Origin: Micromonospora mirobrigensis
GTDB lineage: Bacteria; Actinomycetota; Actinomycetes; Mycobacteriales; Micromonosporaceae
Assembly (NCBI RefSeq): GCF_900091555.1
Contig: NZ_FMCX01000002.1
Span: forward strand, 310,001 to 374,000
Direction of reading: 5' to 3'
Length of the DNA: 64,000 nt
A program made the translations under genes and the position numbers. Positions 36,615 to 46,226 of this stretch are shown here, piece after piece (position 1 is the first letter of the stretch; every line of letters begins with the position of its first letter). A model generated the notes under the pieces. The model did no database searches and was not told the origin of the DNA. It saw only the letters and a program-made list of their open reading frames with translations.

Positions 36615-37820
36615 GTGCCGAACGCCGCGCCCGGGCCGCCACCGGACCGGGCCCACCCACCGGTACGCGACCCCGAGTCGCCCCGCCGGGTGACGCTGCT
36701 CGAGCTCTTCTTCGACCTGGTGTACGTCGTCGCGCTGACGCTGGTCTCCCGTGGACTCGTCCACCACATCGGCTGGGAAGGCGCGCTCCGGTCCCTGATC
36801 ATCCTGATGGCCGTCTGGTGGACCTGGGCGATCACCACCCTGGTCACCGACATGTACGACCCGGAACGCCCCGAGATCAAAATGCTGATCACCGCGGTGA
36901 TGTTCGGGGTGCTGCTGATGACCACCGCCATCCCGGAGGCCTTCGACCGGCGCGGGCTGGTCTTCGCCGGCACGTACGTGGCGATCCACCTCGGCCGTGG
37001 CCTGTTCCTCATCCCGGCGGTCCGGCGCCACCGGCAGACCCAGAAGCGGGCCGCGCGCATCTTCATCTGGTTCGCCGTGTCGGCCGTGCCCTGGCTGGCC
37101 GGCGCCTTCGCCCACGACGACGCGCGGGAGGCGCTCTGGGCGCTGGCGCTCGGCATCGACTACCTGGGGTTCCGGCTGGCCTATCCGGTGCCCGGGCTGG
37201 GCGCGGTGCCGGACGCGCAGCGCAACGTGACCGCCGAGCACCTCTCGGAGCGGTACCAGCAGTTCTTCATCATCGCCCTGGGCGACGCGATCCTGACCAT
37301 CGGCACGATGTTCAGCGTCAACCACTCCGAGATGGAGAACATCGGCGCGTTCACGGTCGCCTTCGCCACCACGCTGCTGCTCTGGCGGATCTACGTGCAC
37401 AAGTCGGGCCAGCTGCTGCCGGAGGCGATCGCCCGCTCCCGGCAGCCGAACCGGTTCCTGCTCACCGCGCCGTACACCCATCTGTTGATGGTGGCCGGCG
37501 TGGTCACCACGGCGGCCGGGTTCGACCTGGTGCTGCACGAACCCACCGGGCGTACGCCGCCGGCCTGGGCGGCGGTCATCCTGGGTGGACCGGCGCTGTT
37601 CCTGGCCGGCCGGGCCTGCTTCGAGTACGAGGTGTTCAGCCGGGTGTCGCTGTCCCGTCCCGGTGGCCTGCTGGCGCTGCTCACCATCGCCCCGGCGGTG
37701 CTCTTCGTCGCCCCGGTGTGGGCCGCGCTCGGGGCCATGCTGGTGCTGGCCGGGGTGGCCCTGGCCGATCACCGCCGCAGCCGCGGCCGGCCCCCCGAGG
37801 ACCCCGCGCCGCCGCACTGA
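36615..37820 (+). CDS. Low temperature requirement A (LtrA)-like membrane protein
   Basis: 401 residues with about ten membrane segments. PRRVTLLELFFDLVYVVALTL at the N-terminus and ERYQQFFIIALGDAILTIG are the LtrA family signatures. GTG 36615 has AGGAG 5 bases upstream. The family is named after a Listeria cold-growth gene, but no biochemical role is settled. It is divergent from the kinase gene. Confidence 0.85.
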   Translation: MPNAAPGPPPDRAHPPVRDPESPRRVTLLELFFDLVYVVALTLVSRGLVHHIGWEGALRSLIILMAVWWTWAITTLVTDMYDPERPEIKMLITAVMFGVLLMTTAIPEAFDRRGLVFAGTYVAIHLGRGLFLIPAVRRHRQTQKRAARIFIWFAVSAVPWLAGAFAHDDAREALWALALGIDYLGFRLAYPVPGLGAVPDAQRNVTAEHLSERYQQFFIIALGDAILTIGTMFSVNHSEMENIGAFTVAFATTLLLWRIYVHKSGQLLPEAIARSRQPNRFLLTAPYTHLLMVAGVVTTAAGFDLVLHEPTGRTPPAWAAVILGGPALFLAGRACFEYEVFSRVSLSRPGGLLALLTIAPAVLFVAPVWAALGAMLVLAGVALADHRRSRGRPPEDPAPPH

Positions 37821-37979
37821 GCCCCCGCGGCGGGCCCCCGCACCGCACCTTCGTGGGTCCGCTTGCGAGCACCAACGGATTCGGACGGCGTGACCGACAC
37901 CGATCACCGTTTGCGCGCGCCCCGGGACTGGGTACAACGCCTGCACCTCGAATCCACCACAACCCCGTGGAGGCAACCC

Positions 37980-38186
37980 ATGCGCGGCACGTCGATCTTC
38001 GGTGTCCTGGTCGTCATCTGGCTCGTCATCGGCGCCATCGCCGCCGGACAGCGTGGCTACTTCGGCGGTGACGACACCAACTGCGCCGAGGCGGGCACCA
38101 TCCTGGTGACCATCGTGGCCGGCCCGCTGAACTACATCGGCGCCAACCCGAAGGTGGACTGCAAGCTGCCCGAGCCGTCGAAGTAG
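37980..38186 (+). CDS. Small membrane protein
   Basis: 68 residues. It has one or two hydrophobic stretches (SIFGVLVVIWLVIGAIAAGQ and TILVTIVAGPLNYIG) and a cysteine on each side of the second. GGAGG lies 6 bases before ATG 37980, which is preferred over the longer frame from 37863. Such proteins are common in actinobacteria and have no known role. Confidence 0.75.
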   Translation: MRGTSIFGVLVVIWLVIGAIAAGQRGYFGGDDTNCAEAGTILVTIVAGPLNYIGANPKVDCKLPEPSK

Positions 38187-38200
38187 GACGCAGCTCCGCC

Positions 38201-38233
38201 GGCCCGCGCCCCGCCCCCGGCGGGACGCGGGCC
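38201..38233 (+). terminator. Intrinsic terminator
   Basis: GGCCCGCG (38201-38208) pairs with CGCGGGCC (38226-38233), and CCGCC/GGCGG pair inside it. It begins 14 bases after the small membrane protein stop. Confidence 0.7.
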
Positions 38234-38262
38234 TTCTGCTGCCTGCGGCGGGGACCCCCACA

Positions 38263-38284
38263 CCTCCTATGGCTTCCTAGGAGG
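38263..38284. promoter_or_regulatory. Palindromic site upstream of the F420-type oxidoreductase
   Basis: Perfect 7-bp arms CCTCCTA and TAGGAGG around an 8-base centre, about 90 bases before the ATG at 38371. It resembles an operator. No regulator gene is adjacent. Confidence 0.45.
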
Positions 38285-38370
38285 ATGGGTCGGTGCGGTG
38301 GTTCGGTTTGCCGGCGTTCGGAGCGGGAAGGGGCATGTTTTCGACGACGCATCGGGAGTGGTGAGCGGGC

Positions 38371-39330
38371 ATGCAGATCGGCTACAAGCTGGCCTCGGAG
38401 GGCTTCGGGCCGCAGGAGATCATCCGGCAGGCGGTCCGCGCCGAGCAGGCCGGTTTCGACTTCGTGGAGATGAGTGACCACTACCACCCCTGGCTGGACG
38501 AGCAGGGTCACTCCTCGTTCACCTGGAGCGTGCTGGGCGCGATCGCGGCGAAGACCAGCACCCTCGGCCTGGCCACCGGCGTCACCTGCCCCACCGTCCG
38601 GTACCACCCGGCGATCATCGCCCAGGCCGCCGCCACCATGGCGCTGATCTCCGACGGCCGGTTCACCCTCGGCGTCGGCGCCGGGGAACGGCTCAACGAG
38701 CACGTCGTCGGGCTGGGCTTCCCCAGCGTCCGCGGCCGGCACGAGCGGCTGCGCGAGGCGCTGGAGATCATCCGACTGCTCTGGCAGGGCGGCTACCGGT
38801 CGTACGAGGGCAAGCACCTCCAACTCGAGGATGCCCGGGTCTTCGACCTGCCCGACACCCTCCCGGTGATCGCCGTGGCGGCCAGCGGCAAGGCGTCGGC
38901 GACGATGGCCGCCGAACTGGGCGACGGGCTCTTCGTCACCGAGCCGGAGTCGTCCATCATCGAGCACTTCACCGCGGCCGGCGGCAAGGGCCCCCGGTAC
39001 GCCGAGGTGCCGCTCGCCTGGGCCACCGACGAGCAGCAGGCCGTGCAGGCCGCGTTGAAGACCAACCGCTGGGCGCTCACCGGATGGAAGGTGATGAGCG
39101 AGCTGCCCAACCCGGTGAACTTCGACGCCGCGTCCGCCACCGTCGAGGAGCACCACATCCGCCAGCAGTTCGCCGTCGGGCCGGACGCCGAGCAGCACGT
39201 GGCCAAGGCCCGGGCCTTCGTCGAGGCCGGCTACGACCACATCGTGCTGATGAACGCCGGCCCGGACCCGGACGGCTTCCTCGACTTCTGCCGCGACGAC
39301 CTGATCGAGCGGGTCCGCGCCCTCGGCTGA
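38371..39330 (+). CDS. LLM-class F420-dependent oxidoreductase
   Basis: 319 residues, a TIM-barrel luciferase-like protein. MQIGYKLASEGFGPQEII, SDHYHPWLDEQGHSSFTWSV and GRFTLGVGAGERLNEHVVG match the F420-dependent glucose-6-phosphate dehydrogenase-like subgroup (TIGR03557). It should transfer hydride to or from F420. The substrate is unknown. Confidence 0.9.
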   Translation: MQIGYKLASEGFGPQEIIRQAVRAEQAGFDFVEMSDHYHPWLDEQGHSSFTWSVLGAIAAKTSTLGLATGVTCPTVRYHPAIIAQAAATMALISDGRFTLGVGAGERLNEHVVGLGFPSVRGRHERLREALEIIRLLWQGGYRSYEGKHLQLEDARVFDLPDTLPVIAVAASGKASATMAAELGDGLFVTEPESSIIEHFTAAGGKGPRYAEVPLAWATDEQQAVQAALKTNRWALTGWKVMSELPNPVNFDAASATVEEHHIRQQFAVGPDAEQHVAKARAFVEAGYDHIVLMNAGPDPDGFLDFCRDDLIERVRALG

Positions 39331-39340
39331 GGCGCGACCC

Positions 39341-39416
39341 GACGCCGGCCGCCCGGCCCGACGCCGGCTGCCCGGCCCGACGCCGGCCGCCCGACCCGGC
39401 GCCGGCTGCGCGCGGC
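39341..39416. repeat. 19-bp tandem repeat, four copies
   Basis: Copies start at 39341, 39360, 39379 and 39398. The first three differ at one or two positions from GACGCCGGCCGCCCGGCCC, and the last is degenerate. They follow the F420-type gene stop by 10 bases. Slippage-prone non-coding array; no leader or spacers, so not CRISPR. Confidence 0.8.
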
Positions 39417-39467
39417 GTTAAGAAGGGGCCCCTGCTATACCGGAGGCGTTAATAAGGGGCCCCTGCT
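39415..39467. repeat. Two copies of a palindromic AAGGGGCCCCTT-type repeat
   Basis: Two 22-bp copies with one mismatch lie at 39415-39436 and 39446-39467. Each contains AAGGGGCCCCTGCT after GCGTTAA. The core AGGGGCCCCT is palindromic. Similar sequences are, from memory, scattered through Salinispora and Micromonospora genomes. They sit between convergent genes and could terminate transcription in both directions. Confidence 0.75.
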
Positions 39468-39473
39468 TGCACC

Positions 39474-41570
39474 TCAGCCGCCGACGTGGATGCCGGGGCG
39501 GTGGGTCGGGTCGGGCTCGGACTTGCGGATGATCTCCCGCACCACCGGCGGGGTGTCACCGCGGCCGAGGATCAGATAGCGCAGCAGGTGCGCGATCGGG
39601 TTGCCCTCGGACCACTCGAAGTGGGCGTGCGGCCGGACCCCGGTGGCGTCGCGCAGGGCCAGCAGGATCGCCGCGATCGCGTTCGGGGCGGCCGGGCTGC
39701 TGGCCCGCAGGATCCGGTAGCCGCCGGCCTCCACCCCGTGCACCCGCAGCACGTGGCTGAACTGGGACGGGTCGGAGACGTCGATCTCCAGGAAGAGCAC
39801 GTCGGCGGCGCCCGGGACCGGGTTCATGCCGCGCTGCGCCCGCTCCTTGACCTTGTACTCCTTGACCGAGCCGCTCTGCCGCTTGTTGGCGATCAGGTGC
39901 AGCCGGCCGTCGTGGGCGATCGAGTCGGCGATGAACCGGCGGGCCGCCTCGTCGAACTCGATGCGCTCGGCCCGCAGCTCGGTGGTCCGGGTGACCCGCG
40001 AGATCAGGGAGACCGCGACGATGCCGGCGATGAACAGCCCGGAGATGGTGATGCCGTCCGGCTTCTCCACCACGTTCTCGGCCAGCGCGTAGAGCAGCAC
40101 CGCGGTCAGCACGGTGAAGCCGATCCCGGCGAACGGGTGCCGGGACCGGTACGCCGAGATGGTCACCGCGATCGCCCCGGAGACCATCATCGCCAGGATC
40201 CCGGTGGCGTACGCGCCGGCCTGGGCGTTGACGTCGGCACGGAAGGCCACGGTGATGGCGATGCTGATCAGCGTGTAGACGATCACCACCGGGCGGACCG
40301 CCCGACCCCACTCCGGCGCCATGCCGTAGTCCGGCAGGTACCGGGGCACGATGTTGATCAGACCGGCCATCGCCGAGGCGCCGGCGAACCAGAGGATCAG
40401 CACGCTGCTGATGTCGTAGACGGTGCCGAACCCCTCCCCCAGGTGCTCGTGGGCCAGCCAGGCCAGCGCCCGACCGTTGGCCGCGCCACCCGGGGCGAAC
40501 TGCTCCGGCGGGATCAGCACGGTGGTGACGAAGGTCGTCGCGATCAGGTAGACCGACATGATCAGCGCCGCGGTGGCGAGCAGCCGGCGGGTGTTGCGGA
40601 TCCGGGCCCGCAGCCGGGCCTGCGCGTCCGGGCCGTCCCCCCGAACCAGCGGCATCATGCTGACCCCGGTCTCGAAGCCGGAGAGCCCGAGCACCAGCAA
40701 CGGGAAGGCCAGCACGCTGGTCCGCAGCACATCGCTCAGGCCACCGATGCGGGTCAGCCGGGAGGTCCAGTCGGCCAGCACCGACGGGTCGCCGGCGATC
40801 TCGGCCACCCCGGCGGCCACGATCACCGCGTTGAGCAGGAGGAAGACCGCCACCAGCGGGATGGCCACCTGCACCGCCTCGCTGAACCCCATCAGGAACA
40901 CGCCGCCCAGCACCAGCAGGAGCAGCACGGTCACCACGACCGCCGCGGTGGCGCCGTGCGGGAACGACTCCGGCAGGTACGGGTTCTCCAGCAGGTGCAC
41001 GGTGGCGTCGGCGGCGGAGAGGGTGATCGTGACGATCCACGAGGTGGCCACGAAGCCGAGCAGCACCAGGACGAAGAGCTTGCCCCGCCAGAACGGCAGC
41101 AGCCGCTCCAGCATCGCCACCGAACCCTGCCCGTGCGGGCTCTCGCCGGCCACCCGCCGGTACATCGGCAGCATCCCGAACAGGGTCAGGGCGACGATCA
41201 GCAGCGTGGCCAGCGGGGAGACCGCGCCCGCCGCCACCGCGGCGATGCCGGGGAGGTAGGAGAGGGTGGAGAAGTAGTCGACGCCGGTCAGGCACATCAC
41301 CTGCCACCAGCTGTGCGACTTCGCCTCGGTCTCCCGGGTCTCCGGGCCGACCGGCTGCACCCGGTGCTGGAACAGCCAGCGGGACAGTCCACTGGCCGGC
41401 TCCACCGGGTGGACCGGGCTCTGCACCACCGCCGGCACCGTGCGCGGTCCCGACCCGGGTCCGTTGCCCGGGTCCCGGGCCGCCCGTAACGCGCGACCGG
41501 GGCCGGCCGGCGCCGTGTTGCGCCGCCCGCGGTTGCGTCGGGGCTGCGGCCCCTCCCGACCCTGTGTCAT
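39474..41570 (-). CDS. APC-superfamily permease with C-terminal cytoplasmic domain
   Basis: 698 residues from ATG 41570. An 80-residue Arg/Gly/Pro-rich N-terminus comes first. About 12 membrane helices ([40 protein letters not shown]) follow, then a soluble C-terminal domain of about 150 residues ([20 protein letters not shown]). This matches large actinobacterial amino-acid or potassium-type APC permeases. ATG 41618 upstream is possible. The solute is unknown. Confidence 0.85.
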   Translation of the reverse strand: MTQGREGPQPRRNRGRRNTAPAGPGRALRAARDPGNGPGSGPRTVPAVVQSPVHPVEPASGLSRWLFQHRVQPVGPETRETEAKSHSWWQVMCLTGVDYFSTLSYLPGIAAVAAGAVSPLATLLIVALTLFGMLPMYRRVAGESPHGQGSVAMLERLLPFWRGKLFVLVLLGFVATSWIVTITLSAADATVHLLENPYLPESFPHGATAAVVVTVLLLLVLGGVFLMGFSEAVQVAIPLVAVFLLLNAVIVAAGVAEIAGDPSVLADWTSRLTRIGGLSDVLRTSVLAFPLLVLGLSGFETGVSMMPLVRGDGPDAQARLRARIRNTRRLLATAALIMSVYLIATTFVTTVLIPPEQFAPGGAANGRALAWLAHEHLGEGFGTVYDISSVLILWFAGASAMAGLINIVPRYLPDYGMAPEWGRAVRPVVIVYTLISIAITVAFRADVNAQAGAYATGILAMMVSGAIAVTISAYRSRHPFAGIGFTVLTAVLLYALAENVVEKPDGITISGLFIAGIVAVSLISRVTRTTELRAERIEFDEAARRFIADSIAHDGRLHLIANKRQSGSVKEYKVKERAQRGMNPVPGAADVLFLEIDVSDPSQFSHVLRVHGVEAGGYRILRASSPAAPNAIAAILLALRDATGVRPHAHFEWSEGNPIAHLLRYLILGRGDTPPVVREIIRKSEPDPTHRPGIHVGG

Positions 41571-41710
41571 GCCTGTGTCCCACCTTCCGGCCCTGAACCG
41601 ACCGTAGGCGGTACCCACGGCCCCGCCCCGCCGAACCCGGGAAGCCGGGTGTCATCGGAGCGCGCAGGATCGTACCGCCGGGCCGGGAGGACGGCGCGGC
41701 GGCACGGCCT

Positions 41711-42094
41711 TCAGGTGATCAGAGCGCGGCACAACTCCTCGGGGTCGGCCACGGTGACGGTGGCCGCCGGGTGGGTCGGCCAGCGCCCCGGCGCCAGCGC
41801 CGGGACCGGGCTGGCGAACCGGACGCAGACCCCGGCCGCGGTGGTGGTGCCGAAGGTGACGCCCGCGTCGGCCAGCGACAGGTGCGGTCCGATCGCCCGC
41901 CACCACCGGTACGGGCCGCCGACCTGCGCCCCGGCGACGTTGCCGCGCGGGGTACGCAGTCGCCACGGGCCGAACCGGATCTCCAGCGCCTCGTCGTCGA
42001 CGAGCACCCAGGAGGTCTCCGGACGGACCCCGAGCAGGGCCAACGGGACTCGGAAGGCCGGGTCGAAACGGAACGCGCTGCGGTGTGCCGGCAT
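41711..42094 (-). CDS. Hypothetical protein, PH-like
   Basis: 127 residues, soluble. SWVLVDDEALEIRFGPWRLR and AGVCVRFASPVPALAPGRWP give a beta-rich pattern resembling small actinobacterial proteins with a bacterial-PH-like fold. ATG 42094 removes an Arg-rich upstream extension. No function is inferred. Confidence 0.6.
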   Translation of the reverse strand: MPAHRSAFRFDPAFRVPLALLGVRPETSWVLVDDEALEIRFGPWRLRTPRGNVAGAQVGGPYRWWRAIGPHLSLADAGVTFGTTTAAGVCVRFASPVPALAPGRWPTHPAATVTVADPEELCRALIT

Positions 42095-42200
42095 GGTCGG
42101 GGCGTACCCGTCCCGGGCCCGGGCCACACCCTGCCGCGCACCGGCGTGGACGCGTCCCCGCGCCCCGGTTTCCCCGGAGCGCGGGGACCCCCCGTCCCGG

Positions 42201-42971
42201 CTACTGCAGGAACGCCCCCAGCGGCGAGAGCAGCAGCCGGCCGAGCGCCGCGGCGTTGTCGTCCAGCCGCGTACGCTCACACTCGCGGGCGTCGGGATCG
42301 TGCCGGCAGCGCCAGATCTTCTGGGCGTTGCGCCAGGCCACGTTCCGGGTGTACTCCACCAGTTCGCCCTGGTACCAGTCGTCGATGTCGCCGTTCAACA
42401 TGTCGATCATGAGCTGCCAGTTGTCCAGGTAGCCGCGGCGCAGCTCCGGGATCCGCTCCGCGAAGATCTTGTTGATCTCCAGGTAGTCGCGGTGCTGGTC
42501 GCTGCCGTCCACCGGCTCGGACTCCAGGCTCTCCAGCGTGGTCACCAGCGCGAACGGCAGGTCGTAGTTGATGTGCGCGTTCACCCCGGCGGCCGCCGAC
42601 GGCAACGGGCGGGCGTCCGGCCCGCGCATCCGCCGGAACAGGCAGGACCAGGCCTTCGGGGTGCTCGGGCTGGACTCCGTCCAGTAGCGCAGCGCGTCGA
42701 AGTAGCGGGCCGCGAACTCCACGTCGAGCCGGGCCAGGAAGGCGGGGTCGGCGAAGCGGTCGTCGTACAGGCCGTCCAGGACGCTGCTGGTGATGGTGAG
42801 GTACAGCTCGTTGAAGTCCGCCAGCGGGCAGCTGCGTTCCAGCGGAGGCAGCCGGACCAGCAGATCCTGCAACTTGGTGAGATGGTCCACCACCGCCGGC
42901 ACGTCCGCCGGACGGTCGGCCAGCAGGCCGGCGATGTCCTGGTGGACCGGGCCCCAGACCGGCTCGTCCAT
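42201..42971 (-). CDS. DUF5995 family protein
   Basis: 256 residues, mostly helical and soluble. AAAGVNAHINYDLPFALVTT and DFNELYLTITSSVLDGLYDD match the DUF5995 pattern. GGAGGAG is close to the ATG. The upstream region carries the shared 15-bp element (43063-43077). No function is established for the family. Confidence 0.78.
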   Translation of the reverse strand: MDEPVWGPVHQDIAGLLADRPADVPAVVDHLTKLQDLLVRLPPLERSCPLADFNELYLTITSSVLDGLYDDRFADPAFLARLDVEFAARYFDALRYWTESSPSTPKAWSCLFRRMRGPDARPLPSAAAGVNAHINYDLPFALVTTLESLESEPVDGSDQHRDYLEINKIFAERIPELRRGYLDNWQLMIDMLNGDIDDWYQGELVEYTRNVAWRNAQKIWRCRHDPDARECERTRLDDNAAALGRLLLSPLGAFLQ

Positions 42972-43062
42972 GACTCCTCCACTGTGTGCTCGTCAGGCGC
43001 CCCCGTGCCGCCCACGGAACTGTCCACAGCCTGTCAGCGCAGGGCGGGACGCCGGATCAGTA

Positions 43063-43077
43063 GAACGACGTATGTCG
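43063..43077 (-). promoter_or_regulatory. Shared 15-bp element, copy upstream of DUF5995 gene
   Basis: Read on the minus strand: CGACATACGTCGTTC, about 92 bases before the ATG at 42971. The identical 15-mer occurs at 46131-46145. Nine further bases downstream also share C-N-GATCC at the same distance. CGACATACGTCG is nearly palindromic (10 of 12). Confidence 0.6.
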
Positions 43078-43104
43078 GCCGCCGCCGACCGACCTACGTA
43101 CGCC

Positions 43105-46032
43105 TCAGCCGGCCGCGTTGCGCAGGAAGATGGCGCTGGCCTGGACCCGGGTGCGTACCTGCAACTTGTCGAAGATGTGGGACACGTGCACGCCGATGGT
43201 CCGCTCGCTGATGAACAGCCGCTGGCCGATCTCCCGGTTGGTCAGCCCCTCCGCCACTGCGGCGAGCACCTCCCGTTCCCGGGCGGTCAGACCGTCCAGC
43301 TCGTCGCCGCCGGACGCGACCGGCGGCGACACCGCCCGGGGCGCGGCCGGGCGCGCCGCGGCGGCGGGCCGCTCCTCCAGGGCCACCCGGGCCCGGCCGG
43401 CCAGGGTACGGATCTCCGAGCTCAGCGGCTCCGCCCCCAGCCCCTGCGCCATCCGGTACGCCTGCCGCAGCAGCTTCCCGGCGGTGGCCACCCGGGCCCG
43501 CCGGCCCAGCAGCGCCTCGGCCTGCCGCAGCCGCGAGTACGCCGCCGGGTAGGGGTGGTTGCGCCGGTCCCACTCGGTGACCGAGCGGGCCCACAGCTCC
43601 GGGTCGCCACGCCCGTCGTCGAGCCGGCTCACCTCGGCCGCGCAGAGCGCCAGGAAGCCCTCGGCGACGTAGCGGACCGGCCGGGCGGCCTGCTCGCTCT
43701 TGGCGGCCACCCGGTCGACCACGCCACGCAGCCGGCGTACCGCCGTGTGGTCCACCTCGGCGGTGCGGTCGGCGTACGCCTCGGCCTCGGCCCGCAGGCC
43801 GTGCCAGGCCAGGGTGGCCAGCACGATGACGTCGTCGGAGCGGCTCTCGGTCAGGCCCCGCGCGACGGCCTGCCGGGCCAGGTCGGGCCGCCCCTGCCAC
43901 ATGGCCAGCCCGGCCCGCAGGATCAGCATCGGCAGCACGTGCCGGGCGCCGCCGCCGGCCAGCATGGTGGCCACCGCGTCCAGGTCCCGGTCGGAGGCCT
44001 CGACGTCGCCGTAGCCGACGGAGAGCCGGCAGCGGGCCAGCAGCAGCTCCACCGCGTCGGCGCCCGAGGGCCGGTGCCGCAGCGCCGCCGCGACGACCTT
44101 CTCCGCCTCGGCCCACTGCCCGACCCGGAACAGCCCGTTGGTGGCGATGGCCAGCAGCCGGGTCTCGTAGGTGCGGCCCAGCCCCAGCTCGGCCACCCGC
44201 TCGGCGCCGCGACGGGCGACCACCACGCCCTCCTCGAGGACGTTGAGCGGGCCGGTCAGCAGCTCCGCGAGGTGCAGGTAGGCGCAGGCCACGTCCTCCG
44301 GCCGCCCGGATCGCTCGGCGACCTCGAGGGCCTCCCGGACGGCGGCCAGACCGCTCTCCGGATCCTCCAGGTAGGCCTGGCTGAAGCCCAGCGCCGCGCT
44401 GGCCAGCACCACCTCGGAGGCGGCGCCCTCGACGTCGGCGGCCAGCGCCAGCGCCTCCCGGGCCCGGTCGCCGGCGTCGGCGTACCGGCCGAGGTGCAGC
44501 AGCAGCTCGGCCAGGTGCGCGGCGGCGGTGGCGCGTTCCCGGGGCGAGCAGTCGGCCGCCGCCAGGGCCGACCGGTACTCCGCCTCGGCCGGGGCGGACC
44601 GGCCGGCGGCGGCCAGGTAGCGGGCCCGACGGATGTGCAGCTCACAGGTGGTCGGGGCGCCCGGCCCGGCGGCCAGCTCCGCCAGCAGCTCCAGCGCCCG
44701 CGCGTGCTCGCCGCAGTGGTGGGCGGCCTCGGCGGCCCGCTCCACCAGGCGCGCCCGGTCCGTCCCGCCCGCCGGGTCGGTCGCCGGCGCGGCCAGCTGC
44801 AACGCCGCCGACCAGTGCCGGTGCGCCTCGGCGAAGCCGTGCAGCCGCTCGGCCTCCTCGGCGGCGGCGATCGCTGCGGGCAGCGCGCGGGCCGGTTCCC
44901 CGGCCAGCCGCCAGTGGTGGGCCAGCCGGGCCTGGTGCAGGTCGGCGGGGACGGCGGTGAGCGCCTCGGCGTACCGGCGGTGCAGGGCGGCCCGCTCGGC
45001 CGGCAGCAGCTCGTCGGCCAGCACCTCGGCGACCAGCCGGTGCCGCAGTCGGTAGCCGTCGTCGGCGCCGACCAGCAGCCGGTGGGCGACCGCGGCCCGG
45101 ACCGCCTCGATCAGCTCCTGCTCCCCCAGCGGCACCGCCCGGGCCAGCAGCCAGTGCTCCACCGGCTCGACGCCGGCGGCGACCGCCTGCATCACCGACC
45201 GGGTGGGGGTGGGCAGCGCCTCGACCCGGGCGAGGAAGATCTCCCGCAGGGTGTCGGAGAGACCGTCGTGGCCGTCGCGCAGGTCGCGGGCGAGTTCCTC
45301 GACCACGAACGGGTTCCCGCCGCTGCGCTGCCAGACCAGCTCGGCGGCCTCCGGGGTCAGCGCGGGGCCGGCGACCGCGGCGGCCAGCTCGTCGGTGTCG
45401 GCGCGGTCCAGCGGCGCCAGGTCGACCACCCGGACCGAGCGCAGCCGGCGCAGCTCGGTCAGCACCCGGCGCAGCGGGTGGGCGCCCTGCAACGACTCGG
45501 CCCGCACCGCGGCCAGCACCGACAGTTGCAGGTCACCCAGGCCGGCGAGCAGATAGAGCAGCAACTGCCGGGTGCTGCGGTCGGCCCACTGGAGGTCGTC
45601 CAGGACGAGCACCAGCGGCCGGCCCCCGGCGATCAGGCTGAGCCCGCGGGAGACCCGTTCCAGCAGCGCCCCGGCGCCGTCGGGCCCGGCGCTCTCCTCG
45701 GCGAACATCTGCAGCAGGCCGCGCACCGTGGAGGAGGTGCGCGCCCGGGTGGCGGTCAGCTCGGCGTCGAAGCGGCGCAGCGCGTGCCGCAGCGGGTGCA
45801 GCGGGGAGGCGTCCCCGATGTCCAGGCAGGAGCCGGTGAGCACCACCGCGCCGCCGCCGCGCAGCCGGTCCCCCACCTCGTGCAGCAGCCGGGTCTTGCC
45901 CACCCCGCTCTCACCGGTGAGGAAGACCGCCGCGGTGTGCCCGGGCGGTACGTCGTCGAGCAGCGCGGACCGCAGCGTCGCCACCTGGTCGGCCCGGCCG
46001 ACGAGAGGCGGACTGTCCACGTCGCTGGCCAT
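43105..46032 (-). CDS. LAL-type LuxR-family transcriptional regulator
   Basis: 975 residues. Walker A GESGVGKT is at 40-47 and Walker B is in LVLVLDDLQWAD. A long TPR-like helical middle follows, and a C-terminal LuxR helix-turn-helix near 912-957 (LTAREREVLAAVAEGL, then FISERTIGVHVSHIFDKLQ). LAL proteins sense a ligand and activate operons after ATP binding. A -10-like TAGGCT (46039-46044) sits 6 bases before the ATG, suggesting a leaderless transcript. Flanked on both sides by the shared 15-bp element. Confidence 0.93.
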   Translation of the reverse strand: MASDVDSPPLVGRADQVATLRSALLDDVPPGHTAAVFLTGESGVGKTRLLHEVGDRLRGGGAVVLTGSCLDIGDASPLHPLRHALRRFDAELTATRARTSSTVRGLLQMFAEESAGPDGAGALLERVSRGLSLIAGGRPLVLVLDDLQWADRSTRQLLLYLLAGLGDLQLSVLAAVRAESLQGAHPLRRVLTELRRLRSVRVVDLAPLDRADTDELAAAVAGPALTPEAAELVWQRSGGNPFVVEELARDLRDGHDGLSDTLREIFLARVEALPTPTRSVMQAVAAGVEPVEHWLLARAVPLGEQELIEAVRAAVAHRLLVGADDGYRLRHRLVAEVLADELLPAERAALHRRYAEALTAVPADLHQARLAHHWRLAGEPARALPAAIAAAEEAERLHGFAEAHRHWSAALQLAAPATDPAGGTDRARLVERAAEAAHHCGEHARALELLAELAAGPGAPTTCELHIRRARYLAAAGRSAPAEAEYRSALAAADCSPRERATAAAHLAELLLHLGRYADAGDRAREALALAADVEGAASEVVLASAALGFSQAYLEDPESGLAAVREALEVAERSGRPEDVACAYLHLAELLTGPLNVLEEGVVVARRGAERVAELGLGRTYETRLLAIATNGLFRVGQWAEAEKVVAAALRHRPSGADAVELLLARCRLSVGYGDVEASDRDLDAVATMLAGGGARHVLPMLILRAGLAMWQGRPDLARQAVARGLTESRSDDVIVLATLAWHGLRAEAEAYADRTAEVDHTAVRRLRGVVDRVAAKSEQAARPVRYVAEGFLALCAAEVSRLDDGRGDPELWARSVTEWDRRNHPYPAAYSRLRQAEALLGRRARVATAGKLLRQAYRMAQGLGAEPLSSEIRTLAGRARVALEERPAAAARPAAPRAVSPPVASGGDELDGLTAREREVLAAVAEGLTNREIGQRLFISERTIGVHVSHIFDKLQVRTRVQASAIFLRNAAG

Positions 46033-46038
46033 GGACGC

Positions 46039-46044
46039 AGCCTA
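46039..46044 (-). promoter_or_regulatory. Candidate -10 of the LAL gene, leaderless
   Basis: TAGGCT on the minus strand, 6 bases before ATG 46032, with no ribosome binding site between. Same arrangement as the boxes at 8284, 8835 and 10121. Confidence 0.35.
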
Positions 46045-46130
46045 GTCACAGGGTCGGGCGGCGCTCTACTGCGTTCCGGGACCCTCGGTACTCCTCGCGT
46101 CGAGATTGCGACTGAACGGTTGCGGGGGCT

Positions 46131-46145
46131 CGACATACGTCGTTC
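46131..46145 (+). promoter_or_regulatory. Shared 15-bp element, copy upstream of the cyclase gene
   Basis: CGACATACGTCGTTC about 82 bases before GTG 46227, same orientation to its gene as the copy at 43063-43077. The downstream sequence again has C-N-GATCC. Either an operator of the adjacent LAL regulator or a core promoter. Confidence 0.6.
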
Positions 46146-46226
46146 GGCAGATCCACCGTCGACCCGGTGGTGCGAGTGTCGGTGACGTCATCAGCCACCA
46201 GTGGGGGGAAGGCAGGTGCGACGCCA

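Noticed and set aside
39341..39416. CRISPR array
   Set aside because: Tandem 19-bp units have no spacers and no cas genes are nearby.
42790..46185. A 1131-residue plus-strand open frame opposite the LAL gene
   Set aside because: Gly/Arg/Gln-rich antisense reading typical of high-GC DNA; the minus-strand gene has Walker and HTH motifs.
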